NCBI RefSeq assembly: GCF_022163125.1
Contig: NZ_CP091881.1
Location: 2,294,001 to 2,358,000, forward strand
Reading direction: 5' to 3'
DNA: 64,000 nt
DNA from: Paenibacillus sp. HWE-109
GTDB taxonomy: Bacteria > Bacillota > Bacilli > Paenibacillales > NBRC-103111
Positions within the stretch are counted from its first letter, which is position 1, and every line of letters begins with the position of its first letter. The notes beneath the pieces are model-generated. The model was not told the DNA's origin. It did not search any database and saw only the letters and a program-made list of their open reading frames with translations. The position numbers and the translations under genes are program-made. Of the stretch, positions 26,811 to 34,514 are shown one piece after another.

Positions 26811-27075
26811 TCCAGCTGCCTCGCGCGGACGTAAGGGAACTACGGTGCGTTATTCTAGCCAAAAGTGTCATTATCGGGAGGTTGAGGGAACTACGATCCG
26901 CTATGTCACCATTTTCCGGTTGGAATCAGCAGTTTCCGCTTAAATAGCGGATCTCAATTCCCTTTCATGCTACGTTTACCCCAATTCCCGCCTTATAGCG
27001 GATCATAGTTCCGTTCACAGAAGCTCTCTGACATTGCAAAGCCAAAGGGAACTAAGATTCGCTATTATATTCTTG
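26811..27075. repeat. Intergenic repeat family A, copy 2
   Basis: In the gene-free stretch 26720-27177, direct units (GGGAACTACGGTGCGTTATT at about 26834, GGGAACTACGATCCGCTATG at about 26888) are followed by inverted units (AAATAGCGGATCTCAATTCCC and TATAGCGGATCATAGTTCC). A further direct unit (GGGAACTAAGATTCGCTATT) lies near 27047. The order matches copy 1, including the GCTGCC(A/T)CGCG lead-in. Confidence 0.7.
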
Positions 27076-27177
27076 AAAACCGTTATGAAGACACTCAAAC
27101 GCCATGTCAGTTCATTAGATTGCCAAAGTTTTTCAATGTTAAATCTGCCTTTTTTACGTAAGCGTAAGATGTAAAGG

Positions 27178-27309
27178 CTAGTTTGGTCTTCTGTTTTGTT
27201 CTTTAGCTTCCTGTTTTTCTTGCTGAACCGCTTTTTCACCGAATTGATCTAAGCGAGAAGGGCTGCTGGCAGGTCCAGTGTTTTTGGGTTTGCTATTTCG
27301 TCCACTCAT
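27178..27309 (-). CDS. Small hydrophilic protein (43 aa)
   Basis: The ORF encodes 43 residues rich in Ser, Pro, Lys, Gln and Glu, with no hydrophobic segment (begins SGRNSKPKN, ends KEQNRRPN). Its GGAGGTGAT ribosome binding site is among the strongest in the window, which supports real and abundant translation. Small hydrophilic proteins like this are often spore-core or minor acid-soluble proteins, but I do not recognise the family. It is divergent from the L,D-transpeptidase gene. Confidence 0.6.
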   Translation of the reverse strand: MSGRNSKPKNTGPASSPSRLDQFGEKAVQQEKQEAKEQNRRPN

Positions 27310-27377
27310 CTTTCATCACCTCCGTCGTTCAGTTTTTGCTGATCGGGGGTCATTCATACAGGGAAGCAACAAAACAG

Positions 27378-27432
27378 TTGTCTTTCTATATCACTCGTGA
27401 TACATTATGTATCAGAGATACTAAATGTATCA
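27378..27432 (+). promoter_or_regulatory. Promoter with tandem TGATACA-type operators (copy 2)
   Basis: TTGTCT at 27378-27383 and TACATT at 27401-27406 are spaced by 17 bases. The palindrome TGATACA-TTA-TGTATCA at 27398-27414 covers the -10 exactly as at 19174-19190. A second, imperfect copy (AGATACTAAATGTATCA) lies at 27416-27432, offset by 18 bases. Confidence 0.65.
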
Positions 27433-27479
27433 AGCAGCGAGATTGGACAAGCTACTCTATTGAAACGGAGAGGAGCCTA

Positions 27480-28961
27480 ATGATTCGCCACCAACAACGA
27501 TTTCAGAATCACCTGGATGACAATTTGATTCATCTGCACAAAAATTTTTTCGTAAGCCCCTCTGATCCCCAATACTATGAGAAGGTGATTCGGTATCTGG
27601 ATGCCAATTCGCCGGAAGCTCATTATAAGATTGGGCAGAAATTTCAGTTAAAAGGGAACCTCAAAAGAGCTGTGTTTCATTACAAGGAAGTTTTGAAAAC
27701 GTATCCTTCACCGTTTTATTCGGCTGCCAATCGCGCCATCCAGCAGTTGGATCAGCAGCAAGCGCAGCACGCTGCCAATCTTCAGCAAGCTTTCCCAGGT
27801 AAGAATAAAGGACTGCTGCCCCCTTTTATGAAAACATTGCTTATCGTTCTGCTCGTGTTTAACTTGCTGTTGGTACTATTATTCGTTGGGGATAAGCCAA
27901 TCTACAAAACGATTTCCAACATGAAGGTGTGGGGAGTCGGGAGCAGCATCACCTACGAGACTGTGGATACGCCGTTTATTATGTATTTAACGCCTGAAAG
28001 CGCTAATGAAGAAATTGAGGATGCACTGCATAAGCAAGCTGTTGCCTTGGCAAAGGATATGCCCAAACGCAGCATTATCATCTACGGAATTGTTTCTCAG
28101 GATCAAACGCTGAGAGGAAAGACCATGGTCCTCACCAATGAAGAGATGGCCAAGCGTGCGATCGTCGTTGCTCAGTACCATCCGGAAACGGACACCTCAG
28201 TAAGAATACGCTTCCTGAATTCGGCTTATGACAAGCACCAACCGCTTAGTGCGATTGGTGCTAATTTAGTTCGTACAGCTCTAGCAGCCTATATGAGGGA
28301 CAATGGGAAAGCTCCAGAAAGCCTGAATAAGCTGCTGCAGGATTATCCGAATAACTATCTAAGCTTCATTCCTTTAGAGGCTGAGACGGGCTCTAACGAA
28401 GTTTCCGCGGCTAATAATGGGCAGGGGGGATGGGTTTACAACAGTGAGGCAGGCGATGCTGCAGCTATGTTTTATCCCAATACGGTTGGGCCGGAGTCTA
28501 TCTCCTTTGAACCGGTACATATAGAAATCAATAAGGTTGAGCATCGATTGAGGCTTATGAGCGGGAATTATTTGTTAGAGGATAAAGTGGTTGGCCTCGG
28601 CGCTAATGCGGCAACACCACTTGGAGATTTCATTGTGAATGACCGTGTGCAACAACCAAAAGGCAAGAACGCTTCCAGCTATGGCGATGCAGGCCTCGGT
28701 CTAGGAGACATTGCGCTTCACGGCACGTACGATGAGAGCTCAATTGGAAGCGATAAATCATTGGGCTGCGTACGTCTCACGAACGAAGATGTTCAAGCGC
28801 TGTTTCCTTTTGTGCCTAAAGGCACGGTTGTTCAAATTGAAGCCTCCCAATGGAAGTCGGGTGATGCAAAGCTTATCAAGAACACGGAAACCTTGATTCC
28901 TTTGAAAAAACCTGAGCTTGATCAGTCGCCGGAGCATGTTATTTTTCATTGGCTAGGTTAA
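27480..28961 (+). CDS. Membrane-anchored L,D-transpeptidase (YkuD domain) with N-terminal TPR-like region
   Basis: This 493-aa protein has a cytosolic helical region with a TPR-like pair (about residues 40-85), one membrane helix near residue 125 (LLIVLLVFNLLLVLLFVG), and an external part ending in a YkuD domain. The catalytic motif is HGTYDESS...SLGCVRL with the nucleophile C430. Such enzymes make 3-3 cross-links in peptidoglycan or attach proteins to it. The start was set at ATG 27480, with GAGAGGAGCC upstream; the in-frame extension to 27336 runs through the promoter. The operator over the promoter suggests repression by an unknown factor. Confidence 0.85.
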   Translation: MIRHQQRFQNHLDDNLIHLHKNFFVSPSDPQYYEKVIRYLDANSPEAHYKIGQKFQLKGNLKRAVFHYKEVLKTYPSPFYSAANRAIQQLDQQQAQHAANLQQAFPGKNKGLLPPFMKTLLIVLLVFNLLLVLLFVGDKPIYKTISNMKVWGVGSSITYETVDTPFIMYLTPESANEEIEDALHKQAVALAKDMPKRSIIIYGIVSQDQTLRGKTMVLTNEEMAKRAIVVAQYHPETDTSVRIRFLNSAYDKHQPLSAIGANLVRTALAAYMRDNGKAPESLNKLLQDYPNNYLSFIPLEAETGSNEVSAANNGQGGWVYNSEAGDAAAMFYPNTVGPESISFEPVHIEINKVEHRLRLMSGNYLLEDKVVGLGANAATPLGDFIVNDRVQQPKGKNASSYGDAGLGLGDIALHGTYDESSIGSDKSLGCVRLTNEDVQALFPFVPKGTVVQIEASQWKSGDAKLIKNTETLIPLKKPELDQSPEHVIFHWLG

Positions 28962-28996
28962 CTAATAATGATTAATGCCCTTAACTTCAAGGGTGA

Positions 28997-29045
28997 AAAA
29001 AGCAGATAAAGTACTCCGGTTGAATGGATACTTTACCTGCTTTTT
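28997..29045. terminator. Bidirectional terminator
   Basis: AAAAAGCAG-a-TAAAGTA pairs with TACTTTA-c-CTGCTTTTT across a 15-base loop. A and T runs on the two sides allow it to end both the L,D-transpeptidase gene and the opposing M29 peptidase gene. Confidence 0.8.
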
Positions 29046-29051
29046 ATTTTA

Positions 29052-30167
29052 TTACATTAAGTTTTCGGGGTTCAACTTCTCTAATTCAGGAATGACGAAG
29101 CGCCCATCCTTGCGGATTAACACATCGTCGAAGTAAATTTCGCCGCCGCCGTACTCAGGTCGTTGGATCAGGACCATATCCCAGTGGACGGAGGAACGGT
29201 TCGTGTTATCGGCAGTTTCATACGCTTGACCTGGAGTGAAGTGAATGCTGCCATCAATCTTCTCATCGAAGAGGATGTCTTTCATTGGATGCTGAATATG
29301 AGGGTTCACGCCGATAGCGAACTCACCGATATAACGAGCGCCATCATCCGTATCCAAAATGTCATTCAACTTCTTCGTATCATTGCTCGTGGCTTCTATA
29401 ATTCGCCCGTTCTCAAAACGCAGAACGATGTTTTCAAACGAAGTTCCGGAATAAATGGTTGGCGTGTTGTAACTGATGACGCCATTCACGGAATCTTTCA
29501 CAGGAGCGGAATAGACCTCGCCATCCGGGATGTTTCGCAAGCCTGAGCAAGGAACGGCTCCGATATTTTGGATGGAGAAGCTGATATCGGTTCCTTTGGC
29601 GACAAGACGGACACGATCTGTGCGGTTCATCAGATCCACAAGAGACTCCATGGCGACAGCCATTTTGCTGTAATCAAGGTTGCAGACTTTGAAATAAAAG
29701 TCTTCGAACTCTTCGGTGCTTTTGCCGGCTAGCTGGGCCATAGATGGGTTCGGATAGCGCATTACACACCATTTGGTGTTGTTGATTCGTTCGTCGAACA
29801 GCGGGCGTTGGAAGTGCTTCAGATACAATTTCATTTGATCATCCGGCACATCGGAAGACTCAGTAATATTATCCCCGCTTCGTACAGCGACGTAGGCATC
29901 CATTTGCTTCATACGCTGCAGCTCGAAATCAGACCATTGGCTGAACTGCTCTTGTGAGCCCTTCATTTGCAAACTTCTGGTGATGACAGGATCACGCAGT
30001 TCGATGAAGGGTTTTCCTCCGACGGCATATACTTCTTCAATAAAGCATTTGGCAAGTTCAGGGTCTTTGACGCCTATCATTTCAATCAATATGTTCTCGC
30101 CGGGCTGTAGGCTAACAGAGTAACGAATAATGTTGCGGGCGAAGGTTTGTAGTCGCGGATCTCTCAT
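29052..30167 (-). CDS. M29 family aminopeptidase (AmpS/PepS-like)
   Basis: This 371-aa metallo-aminopeptidase removes N-terminal residues from peptides in the cytosol. Family metal-ligand segments are present: IPDGEVYSAP and GEFAIGVNP supply glutamates, and SIHF and SVHWDMV supply His and Asp. The length is normal for M29. The start was set at ATG 30167, with GAGGGAG upstream; a TTG six codons earlier overlaps that site. The gene is monocistronic. Confidence 0.88.
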   Translation of the reverse strand: MRDPRLQTFARNIIRYSVSLQPGENILIEMIGVKDPELAKCFIEEVYAVGGKPFIELRDPVITRSLQMKGSQEQFSQWSDFELQRMKQMDAYVAVRSGDNITESSDVPDDQMKLYLKHFQRPLFDERINNTKWCVMRYPNPSMAQLAGKSTEEFEDFYFKVCNLDYSKMAVAMESLVDLMNRTDRVRLVAKGTDISFSIQNIGAVPCSGLRNIPDGEVYSAPVKDSVNGVISYNTPTIYSGTSFENIVLRFENGRIIEATSNDTKKLNDILDTDDGARYIGEFAIGVNPHIQHPMKDILFDEKIDGSIHFTPGQAYETADNTNRSSVHWDMVLIQRPEYGGGEIYFDDVLIRKDGRFVIPELEKLNPENLM

Positions 30168-30247
30168 TATAGTGGTCTCCCTCAATTGAAAATTAATACT
30201 TAGAAATTATAGCTTAATAGGCGATCTAAATCCAATGAACGAATCAT

Positions 30248-30276
30248 TTCGTCCGGTTACTGGGGTATGCTACAAT
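30248..30276 (+). promoter_or_regulatory. Candidate extended -10 promoter
   Basis: TATGC-TACAAT ends at 30276 and gives an extended -10 box. The -35 at 30248 (TTCGTC) is weak. It precedes the 181-aa hypothetical gene. Confidence 0.35.
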
Positions 30277-30339
30277 AAAGAGCTAGCAGGATATGGAGCA
30301 AAGACGAACAACCAGAGGACACGAACAGAGGAGGAAGCC

Positions 30340-30885
30340 ATGGCAAGAGAGCAGATTAAAGTGCCGTTCGGGTACGAACCGCCAGCCCAAACACGCAAAG
30401 GTACCGTGTTTGTGTTCGAAACCTTTGAGGATTGGACAGAATCCGATATGAATGCTTTTATCAAGTGGGCCGAAGAGCGCAAATTCGTCAGAGCCATTTT
30501 CTATCCACAGCATGAAGAAACCCTTCGCAGGATGGAGATTCCGAGCAAAGAGCCGTACTACGCGCGCGTGAAGCATTTGGAAGCCTTGTTGAGACAGACA
30601 TCGACGACCCTTCAACTTGATTTGGATACATGGGAAGGGAAGCGCAAAAAGTATACGCCTATCGATACCTCCTTGAACTTCTTGACTGATAAAACGCCGG
30701 GACCTCATTTCTTGTGCATCAGTGATCGCTATGCGAATCAATTTATCACGTATCCTTCGTTCAAAGAATGGATTAAAAAAGTCAGACTTTTCATTATCAA
30801 TCAATTTCATGTCCCGCTTCACGGCAAGTTGAATGACTATGCAGAAAGATGGGAAACTGTGGATTTAGGCAACGATGATGTTTAA
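30340..30885 (+). CDS. Hypothetical cytosolic protein
   Basis: This 181-aa protein has no signal peptide or membrane segment and is rich in aromatic residues (FVFETFEDW, FYPQHEETL). I do not recognise its family. The start was set at ATG 30340 because ACAGAGGAGGAAGCC precedes it; the longer frame from 30235 begins upstream of the promoter. The gene is monocistronic, between the M29 peptidase gene (divergent) and uridine kinase (convergent). Confidence 0.7.
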   Translation: MAREQIKVPFGYEPPAQTRKGTVFVFETFEDWTESDMNAFIKWAEERKFVRAIFYPQHEETLRRMEIPSKEPYYARVKHLEALLRQTSTTLQLDLDTWEGKRKKYTPIDTSLNFLTDKTPGPHFLCISDRYANQFITYPSFKEWIKKVRLFIINQFHVPLHGKLNDYAERWETVDLGNDDV

Positions 30886-30906
30886 TCTCATTAATTTATG
30901 TACAAA

Positions 30907-30948
30907 AAGGGGGATATCCCTCAATGAATCTTGAGGCGAATCCCCCTT
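30907..30948 (+). terminator. Hairpin after the hypothetical gene
   Basis: AAGGGGGAT at 30907-30915 pairs with ATCCCCCTT at 30940-30948, with an inner CCTCA/TGAGG stem. No T tract follows on the plus strand, so termination is likely but not certain. Confidence 0.5.
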
Positions 30949-30950
30949 AC

Positions 30951-31130
30951 GAACTCAATACCCTTTATTTAATCAAAATGGGTCATTTAGAAAATCTAAT
31001 GAATTCCCGACGCGCTATTTCATTCAAATGATCACCATTCCGCCTATAAACTGCTCGATAACGTCAACTCGGTTCACTAGATCGCCAAACAAGCCATTTT
31101 CACGTCAATAAGCATTATCCAGTTCATTAA
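30951..31130 (-). repeat. Intergenic repeat family B, copy 1 (inverted)
   Basis: Read on the minus strand, this block matches the blocks at 43521 and 51375 in order: TTTAATGAACTG, ATAATGCTTATTGACGTG, AAAATGGCTTG, GAACCGAGTTGACG, GAATTCATTAGATTTTC and AAAGGGTATTGAGTTC. It fills most of the 320-base gap before uridine kinase. No ORF is associated. Confidence 0.7.
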
Positions 31131-31205
31131 AAGGAAAGATTGACTATCCAGACGCGGGAGCTTGGTGACGGGGCGCAGTTGCTGCGCTCGAGGTCCGATG
31201 GTGAA

Positions 31206-31841
31206 TCAACCAATTTCGTAGCTGGCAGCCTGATCTGTCATGTAGCGCTCGGTCAAAATAGTTAACATGGAAATACCGATTTGGTTTTCTCCGCCTTCTG
31301 GGATAATGATATCCGCGTATTTCTTGGAAGGCTCTATGAAGGCATCATGCATCGGTTTTACTGTCGTTAAGTATTGATCGAAAACCGATTGCAGCGAACG
31401 ACCGCGTTCATTGATATCTCGGGATAGCCGTCTAAGAATACGCACATCGGGATCCGTATCGACGAATACTTTGATGTTCAAAGCGCCGCGAAGCTCTTCA
31501 TCTGTCAAGACATGAATGCCCTCAAGCAGCACAATCGGTTTAACATCAATGCGAATCGTTTCCTGTGAACGGGCATGCTGTGAGAAATCATAGACTGGAA
31601 TATCAACGGGATTGCCGTTTTTTAGCTCATTTAAATGCTTGAGCAGCAAAGTATTCTCGAAGGCACGGGGATGATCATAATTAATGCGTTCCCGTTCCTC
31701 AAACGTAAGGCCGCTATGATGAAGATAGTAATTATCCTGTGAAATTAATGTCACTTTGGTCGAACCAAGCTTGTTGATGATCGATCTTGCTACTGTTGTT
31801 TTTCCTGATCCGGTCCCACCGGCAATTCCGATAACGAGCAT
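31206..31841 (-). CDS. udk: Uridine kinase
   Basis: This 211-aa P-loop kinase converts uridine and cytidine to UMP and CMP in pyrimidine salvage. The P-loop GGTGSGKTT lies at residues 8-16. The YYLHHSGLTFEERERINYDHP segment is the typical substrate-binding region, and RLSRDINERGRS forms the lid. The length is standard. GGGGAGG is 11 bases before the ATG. It is a single gene. Confidence 0.94.
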   Translation of the reverse strand: MLVIGIAGGTGSGKTTVARSIINKLGSTKVTLISQDNYYLHHSGLTFEERERINYDHPRAFENTLLLKHLNELKNGNPVDIPVYDFSQHARSQETIRIDVKPIVLLEGIHVLTDEELRGALNIKVFVDTDPDVRILRRLSRDINERGRSLQSVFDQYLTTVKPMHDAFIEPSKKYADIIIPEGGENQIGISMLTILTERYMTDQAASYEIG

Positions 31842-31911
31842 GAAATGTAGTGCCTCCCCAAATAACTTGAAAACCTTCCACAGTAGTTTACCATAGACTT
31901 GATATAAAAAG

Positions 31912-31940
31912 AAAAAGTGATCGAATTTCGATCACTTTTA
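31912..31940 (-). terminator. Terminator for the 105-aa gene
   Basis: AAAAGTGATCGAA and its complement form a long, nearly loopless palindrome. On the minus strand it is followed by TTTTTCTTTTT, so it ends the minus-strand gene upstream of udk. Confidence 0.75.
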
Positions 31941-31953
31941 AAATATCCAATGG

Positions 31954-32271
31954 CTATCTAATTTGTTTTGGGGTGCTGAACTTGTTTTGATTGGCATCGA
32001 GATCTTGAGAAGCTTGCGTCAACTGCTCCATCGTTTGCTGGATCTGCTGTCCGAACTGCTCGTTGTTGAAAGTTTGAAGCTGCTCGTGCGCTTGATGTAC
32101 CTGATGTTTGGCTTGCGTAATCGCAGCTTGCGCAGATTGAATCGCATGAGGGTTCGATTCCGAGATAGCAACTTGCAGTTTATGTTCAGCATCCTGAGCT
32201 TGAAGAATGGCATGATCTGCTGCATCAATGGCGTGTTGGACGGGTTGTTGATGCTGATTCGTGTTCGTCAT
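31954..32271 (-). CDS. Gln/Ala-rich helical hypothetical protein
   Basis: This 105-aa protein is almost entirely helical and rich in Gln, Ala and His, with repeated (Q/H)AxxAxxxA patterns that suggest a coiled coil or long helical hairpin. No membrane segment or signal is present. The family is not recognised; small proteins of this kind occur among spore-associated products. TAGGAGGCT is an excellent ribosome binding site. It has its own terminator. Confidence 0.65.
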   Translation of the reverse strand: MTNTNQHQQPVQHAIDAADHAILQAQDAEHKLQVAISESNPHAIQSAQAAITQAKHQVHQAHEQLQTFNNEQFGQQIQQTMEQLTQASQDLDANQNKFSTPKQIR

Positions 32272-32540
32272 AGGGGAGAGCCTCCTAAGGATAGTAGATG
32301 TGTCGTTGAAAAGAGAGATGTGACTTTACTACATTGCTCCAAAAGTGGGGAAATCATTCTTGACTTGGGAAATGAAATTATTTCCTGGGGAAGCGCAAAA
32401 ACTGCGCGTTCTTATGATATTTCGACATCAAAAGTCAGAAAATTTCGAATACAGAAACAATTAGGTTGAATACCCAATTTATGCAAAATAAAAGTGGACA
32501 AACCTCTGGATTATTCATAAGCTAAAGAAGATAGCTTTTT

Positions 32541-32569
32541 TTGACAACATCAGACAAATTGGGTCAGAT
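32541..32569 (+). promoter_or_regulatory. Candidate promoter of the lipoprotein/kinase/HD-GYP operon
   Basis: A consensus TTGACA at 32541-32546 is followed after 17 bases by a weak TCAGAT. It lies 16 bases before the lipoprotein start. The rest of the 32272-32584 gap shows no gene. Confidence 0.4.
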
Positions 32570-32584
32570 ACAGGGGATGAAAGT

Positions 32585-32965
32585 ATGAAAATAGTTAAAA
32601 GTATGTGTTTAATTGCGGCTGTAGCCCTATTGATTTCGGGATGTGGATCTTCTAAAAGCAATAAGACAACTGAAAGTATGTACAAACCTACGCTCGATGC
32701 GAGTATTGAAATAAACGGTGATACGGCTACGCTTAACTTAACAACGGATTTGAAATTGTCCAGAGAGCACTATGATCAAGTGCGCAAAGAAGGGGAGGGG
32801 CATGTCCATCTTTCCTTTGACAAGGGAGAAAAAGAGATTCTTACCGAGAAAGTGAAAGTATATGAACATGTAAGCAAAGGCCAACACGAAATTAAAGTAT
32901 CTTTGCACAATAATGATCACACGCCCTATGACGTTAGTAAAACCGTTACGTTCGAAGTGAAGTAG
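32585..32965 (+). CDS. Small lipoprotein, possible sensor accessory
   Basis: This 126-aa precursor has a signal peptide ending in LISGC (lipid-modified C20). The mature part looks like one beta-sandwich domain (SIEINGDTATLNLTTDL, GHVHLSFDKGEK, HEIKVSLHNNDHTPYD) of the kind seen in YtkA-like or Ig-like lipoproteins, a low-confidence match. It starts 13 bases before the membrane sensor kinase, so it may bind or report the same extracellular signal. Confidence 0.65.
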   Translation: MKIVKSMCLIAAVALLISGCGSSKSNKTTESMYKPTLDASIEINGDTATLNLTTDLKLSREHYDQVRKEGEGHVHLSFDKGEKEILTEKVKVYEHVSKGQHEIKVSLHNNDHTPYDVSKTVTFEVK

Positions 32966-32978
32966 GGGCTGCTTACAT

Positions 32979-34514
32979 ATGAAATCTCAACCAAAGAAAG
33001 TCAGCCTGCAAAAACGCATTGTTTTCCTCGTGACCATTGTCACAGTCAGCATGATTTCGACGATGATGATTTTTGACACGAGGAGTTTAAATACCTCAAT
33101 CCGACAAGCCTATGTGAGTCAAATTAGCGGAATGACGATGGCGATCAATGGACGGTATGAAGAATCGCGGTCGATTAATGATGTTCAGCAAATTTTTGAT
33201 TATATTCAATATAAAAATGCGCGTGTTCTTGAAATGAAATTGTATAACAAGGATGGCGAAATTCTCGCAGCGTCCAACCGCAAAGAAGTGGGGAAGCATA
33301 TGCACCCCGCCAATATCATTATCCCCAAACAGGATCAAACAATCGTTGACCGTGTTCCGATGGAAACAAGTGAAATTCCCATTGTTCGCCTTACAGCCCC
33401 CCTTCAAGAGGATGGCATGGTCGTTGGTGCGGTAGAGGTTATTTTTGATTCGTCGGAGGAAACGGTGCTGCTCAAAGAACGGACCAAGCTAATCTTTATC
33501 GTGGGCCTAACGATTGCGATCGTTCTATCGACGGTATTATGGCTTATTTTACGCGTCATCGTTATTCGGCCTTTGAGTCGTTTGCGGGAAGCCGCGGTAA
33601 GGGTCAAGCAGGGAGGCGAATTACCGACGCTGCAATTCAAGGCATCTCCGGAAATAGAAGAAGTATCCGAAGCGTTCAATGAGATGGTGACGGATCTGGA
33701 TGAGCGATATCACGAGCTCCAGCATGCCCTGCAATCGCTGCAAGTGACGCAAGATCAACTCGTTCAATCCGAGAAAATGGGAGCATTGGGAAATCTGGTA
33801 GCTGGTGTTTCACATGAAATTAATACACCGATTGGCATTGGGGTTACCGCGGTATCCTATTTGGATCAAAAGACGAAGGATTTCAAAAGCTTGTATGAAA
33901 CTGGTAAAATGAAAAAGTCGGATTTGGAGCAGTTTCTTCTTGTCGTTAGTGAGACGAATGCCATGGTGCAGTCCAATTTGGAACGTGCGTCGTCCCTTGT
34001 CCGCAGCTTTAAACAAATCTCAGTCGACCAAAGTGTGGAAGTGAAGCGTACTTTCCTTTTGCAGGAGTATTTGGAAGGGATTATTGCCAGTTTAAAGCCG
34101 ACACTGAAGAAAACCAGGCTGCGCGTGGATGTTTATTGTGATCATGAGCTTAATCTGTACACATATCCAGGTGCCTTGTCGCAATTAATTACTAATCTAG
34201 TCATGAATTCTTTAAACCATGCTTATGAGATGGACGAAGAAGGCAGTTTAAGCATTCGCGTTACACATGATCAAGATACGATAACAATCGTTTATTCCGA
34301 TGACGGCAAAGGGATGAACCAAGAAGTGCTCGATCACATTTTTGACCCATTCTTCACAACAAGCCGTGGCAAGGGCGGCACAGGATTAGGGATGAATATT
34401 GTCTACAACCTCGTGACGCAATCGATGAACGGAACGATTCAATGCTCCAGTGTACTGGGACAAGGAAGCTTATTTGTGATTACAATCCCGAAAGAGGAGG
34501 AAGCTGAGCTATGA
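32979..34514 (+). CDS. Membrane sensor histidine kinase
   Basis: This 511-aa kinase has an N-terminal membrane helix (about 12-30), an external sensor domain (about 35-165), a second helix (about 170-195), a HAMP linker, a coiled coil, and a HisKA domain with H279 in GVSHEINTPIG. The ATPase domain has NLVMNSLNHA, DDGKGM and GTGLGMNI. The SHEINTP sequence places it in the HPK4-type group. The stop overlaps the next start (ATGA), so its partner is the HD-GYP regulator encoded there. Confidence 0.9.
   Translation: MKSQPKKVSLQKRIVFLVTIVTVSMISTMMIFDTRSLNTSIRQAYVSQISGMTMAINGRYEESRSINDVQQIFDYIQYKNARVLEMKLYNKDGEILAASNRKEVGKHMHPANIIIPKQDQTIVDRVPMETSEIPIVRLTAPLQEDGMVVGAVEVIFDSSEETVLLKERTKLIFIVGLTIAIVLSTVLWLILRVIVIRPLSRLREAAVRVKQGGELPTLQFKASPEIEEVSEAFNEMVTDLDERYHELQHALQSLQVTQDQLVQSEKMGALGNLVAGVSHEINTPIGIGVTAVSYLDQKTKDFKSLYETGKMKKSDLEQFLLVVSETNAMVQSNLERASSLVRSFKQISVDQSVEVKRTFLLQEYLEGIIASLKPTLKKTRLRVDVYCDHELNLYTYPGALSQLITNLVMNSLNHAYEMDEEGSLSIRVTHDQDTITIVYSDDGKGMNQEVLDHIFDPFFTTSRGKGGTGLGMNIVYNLVTQSMNGTIQCSSVLGQGSLFVITIPKEEEAEL

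Noticed and set aside
26728..26943. 71-codon ORF after qoxD
   Set aside because: It begins inside the qox terminator region and consists of repeat family A sequence.
31963..32469. 168-codon plus-strand ORF opposite the Gln/Ala-rich gene
   Set aside because: The minus-strand gene has a TAGGAGG ribosome binding site and its own terminator; the plus-strand ORF has neither.
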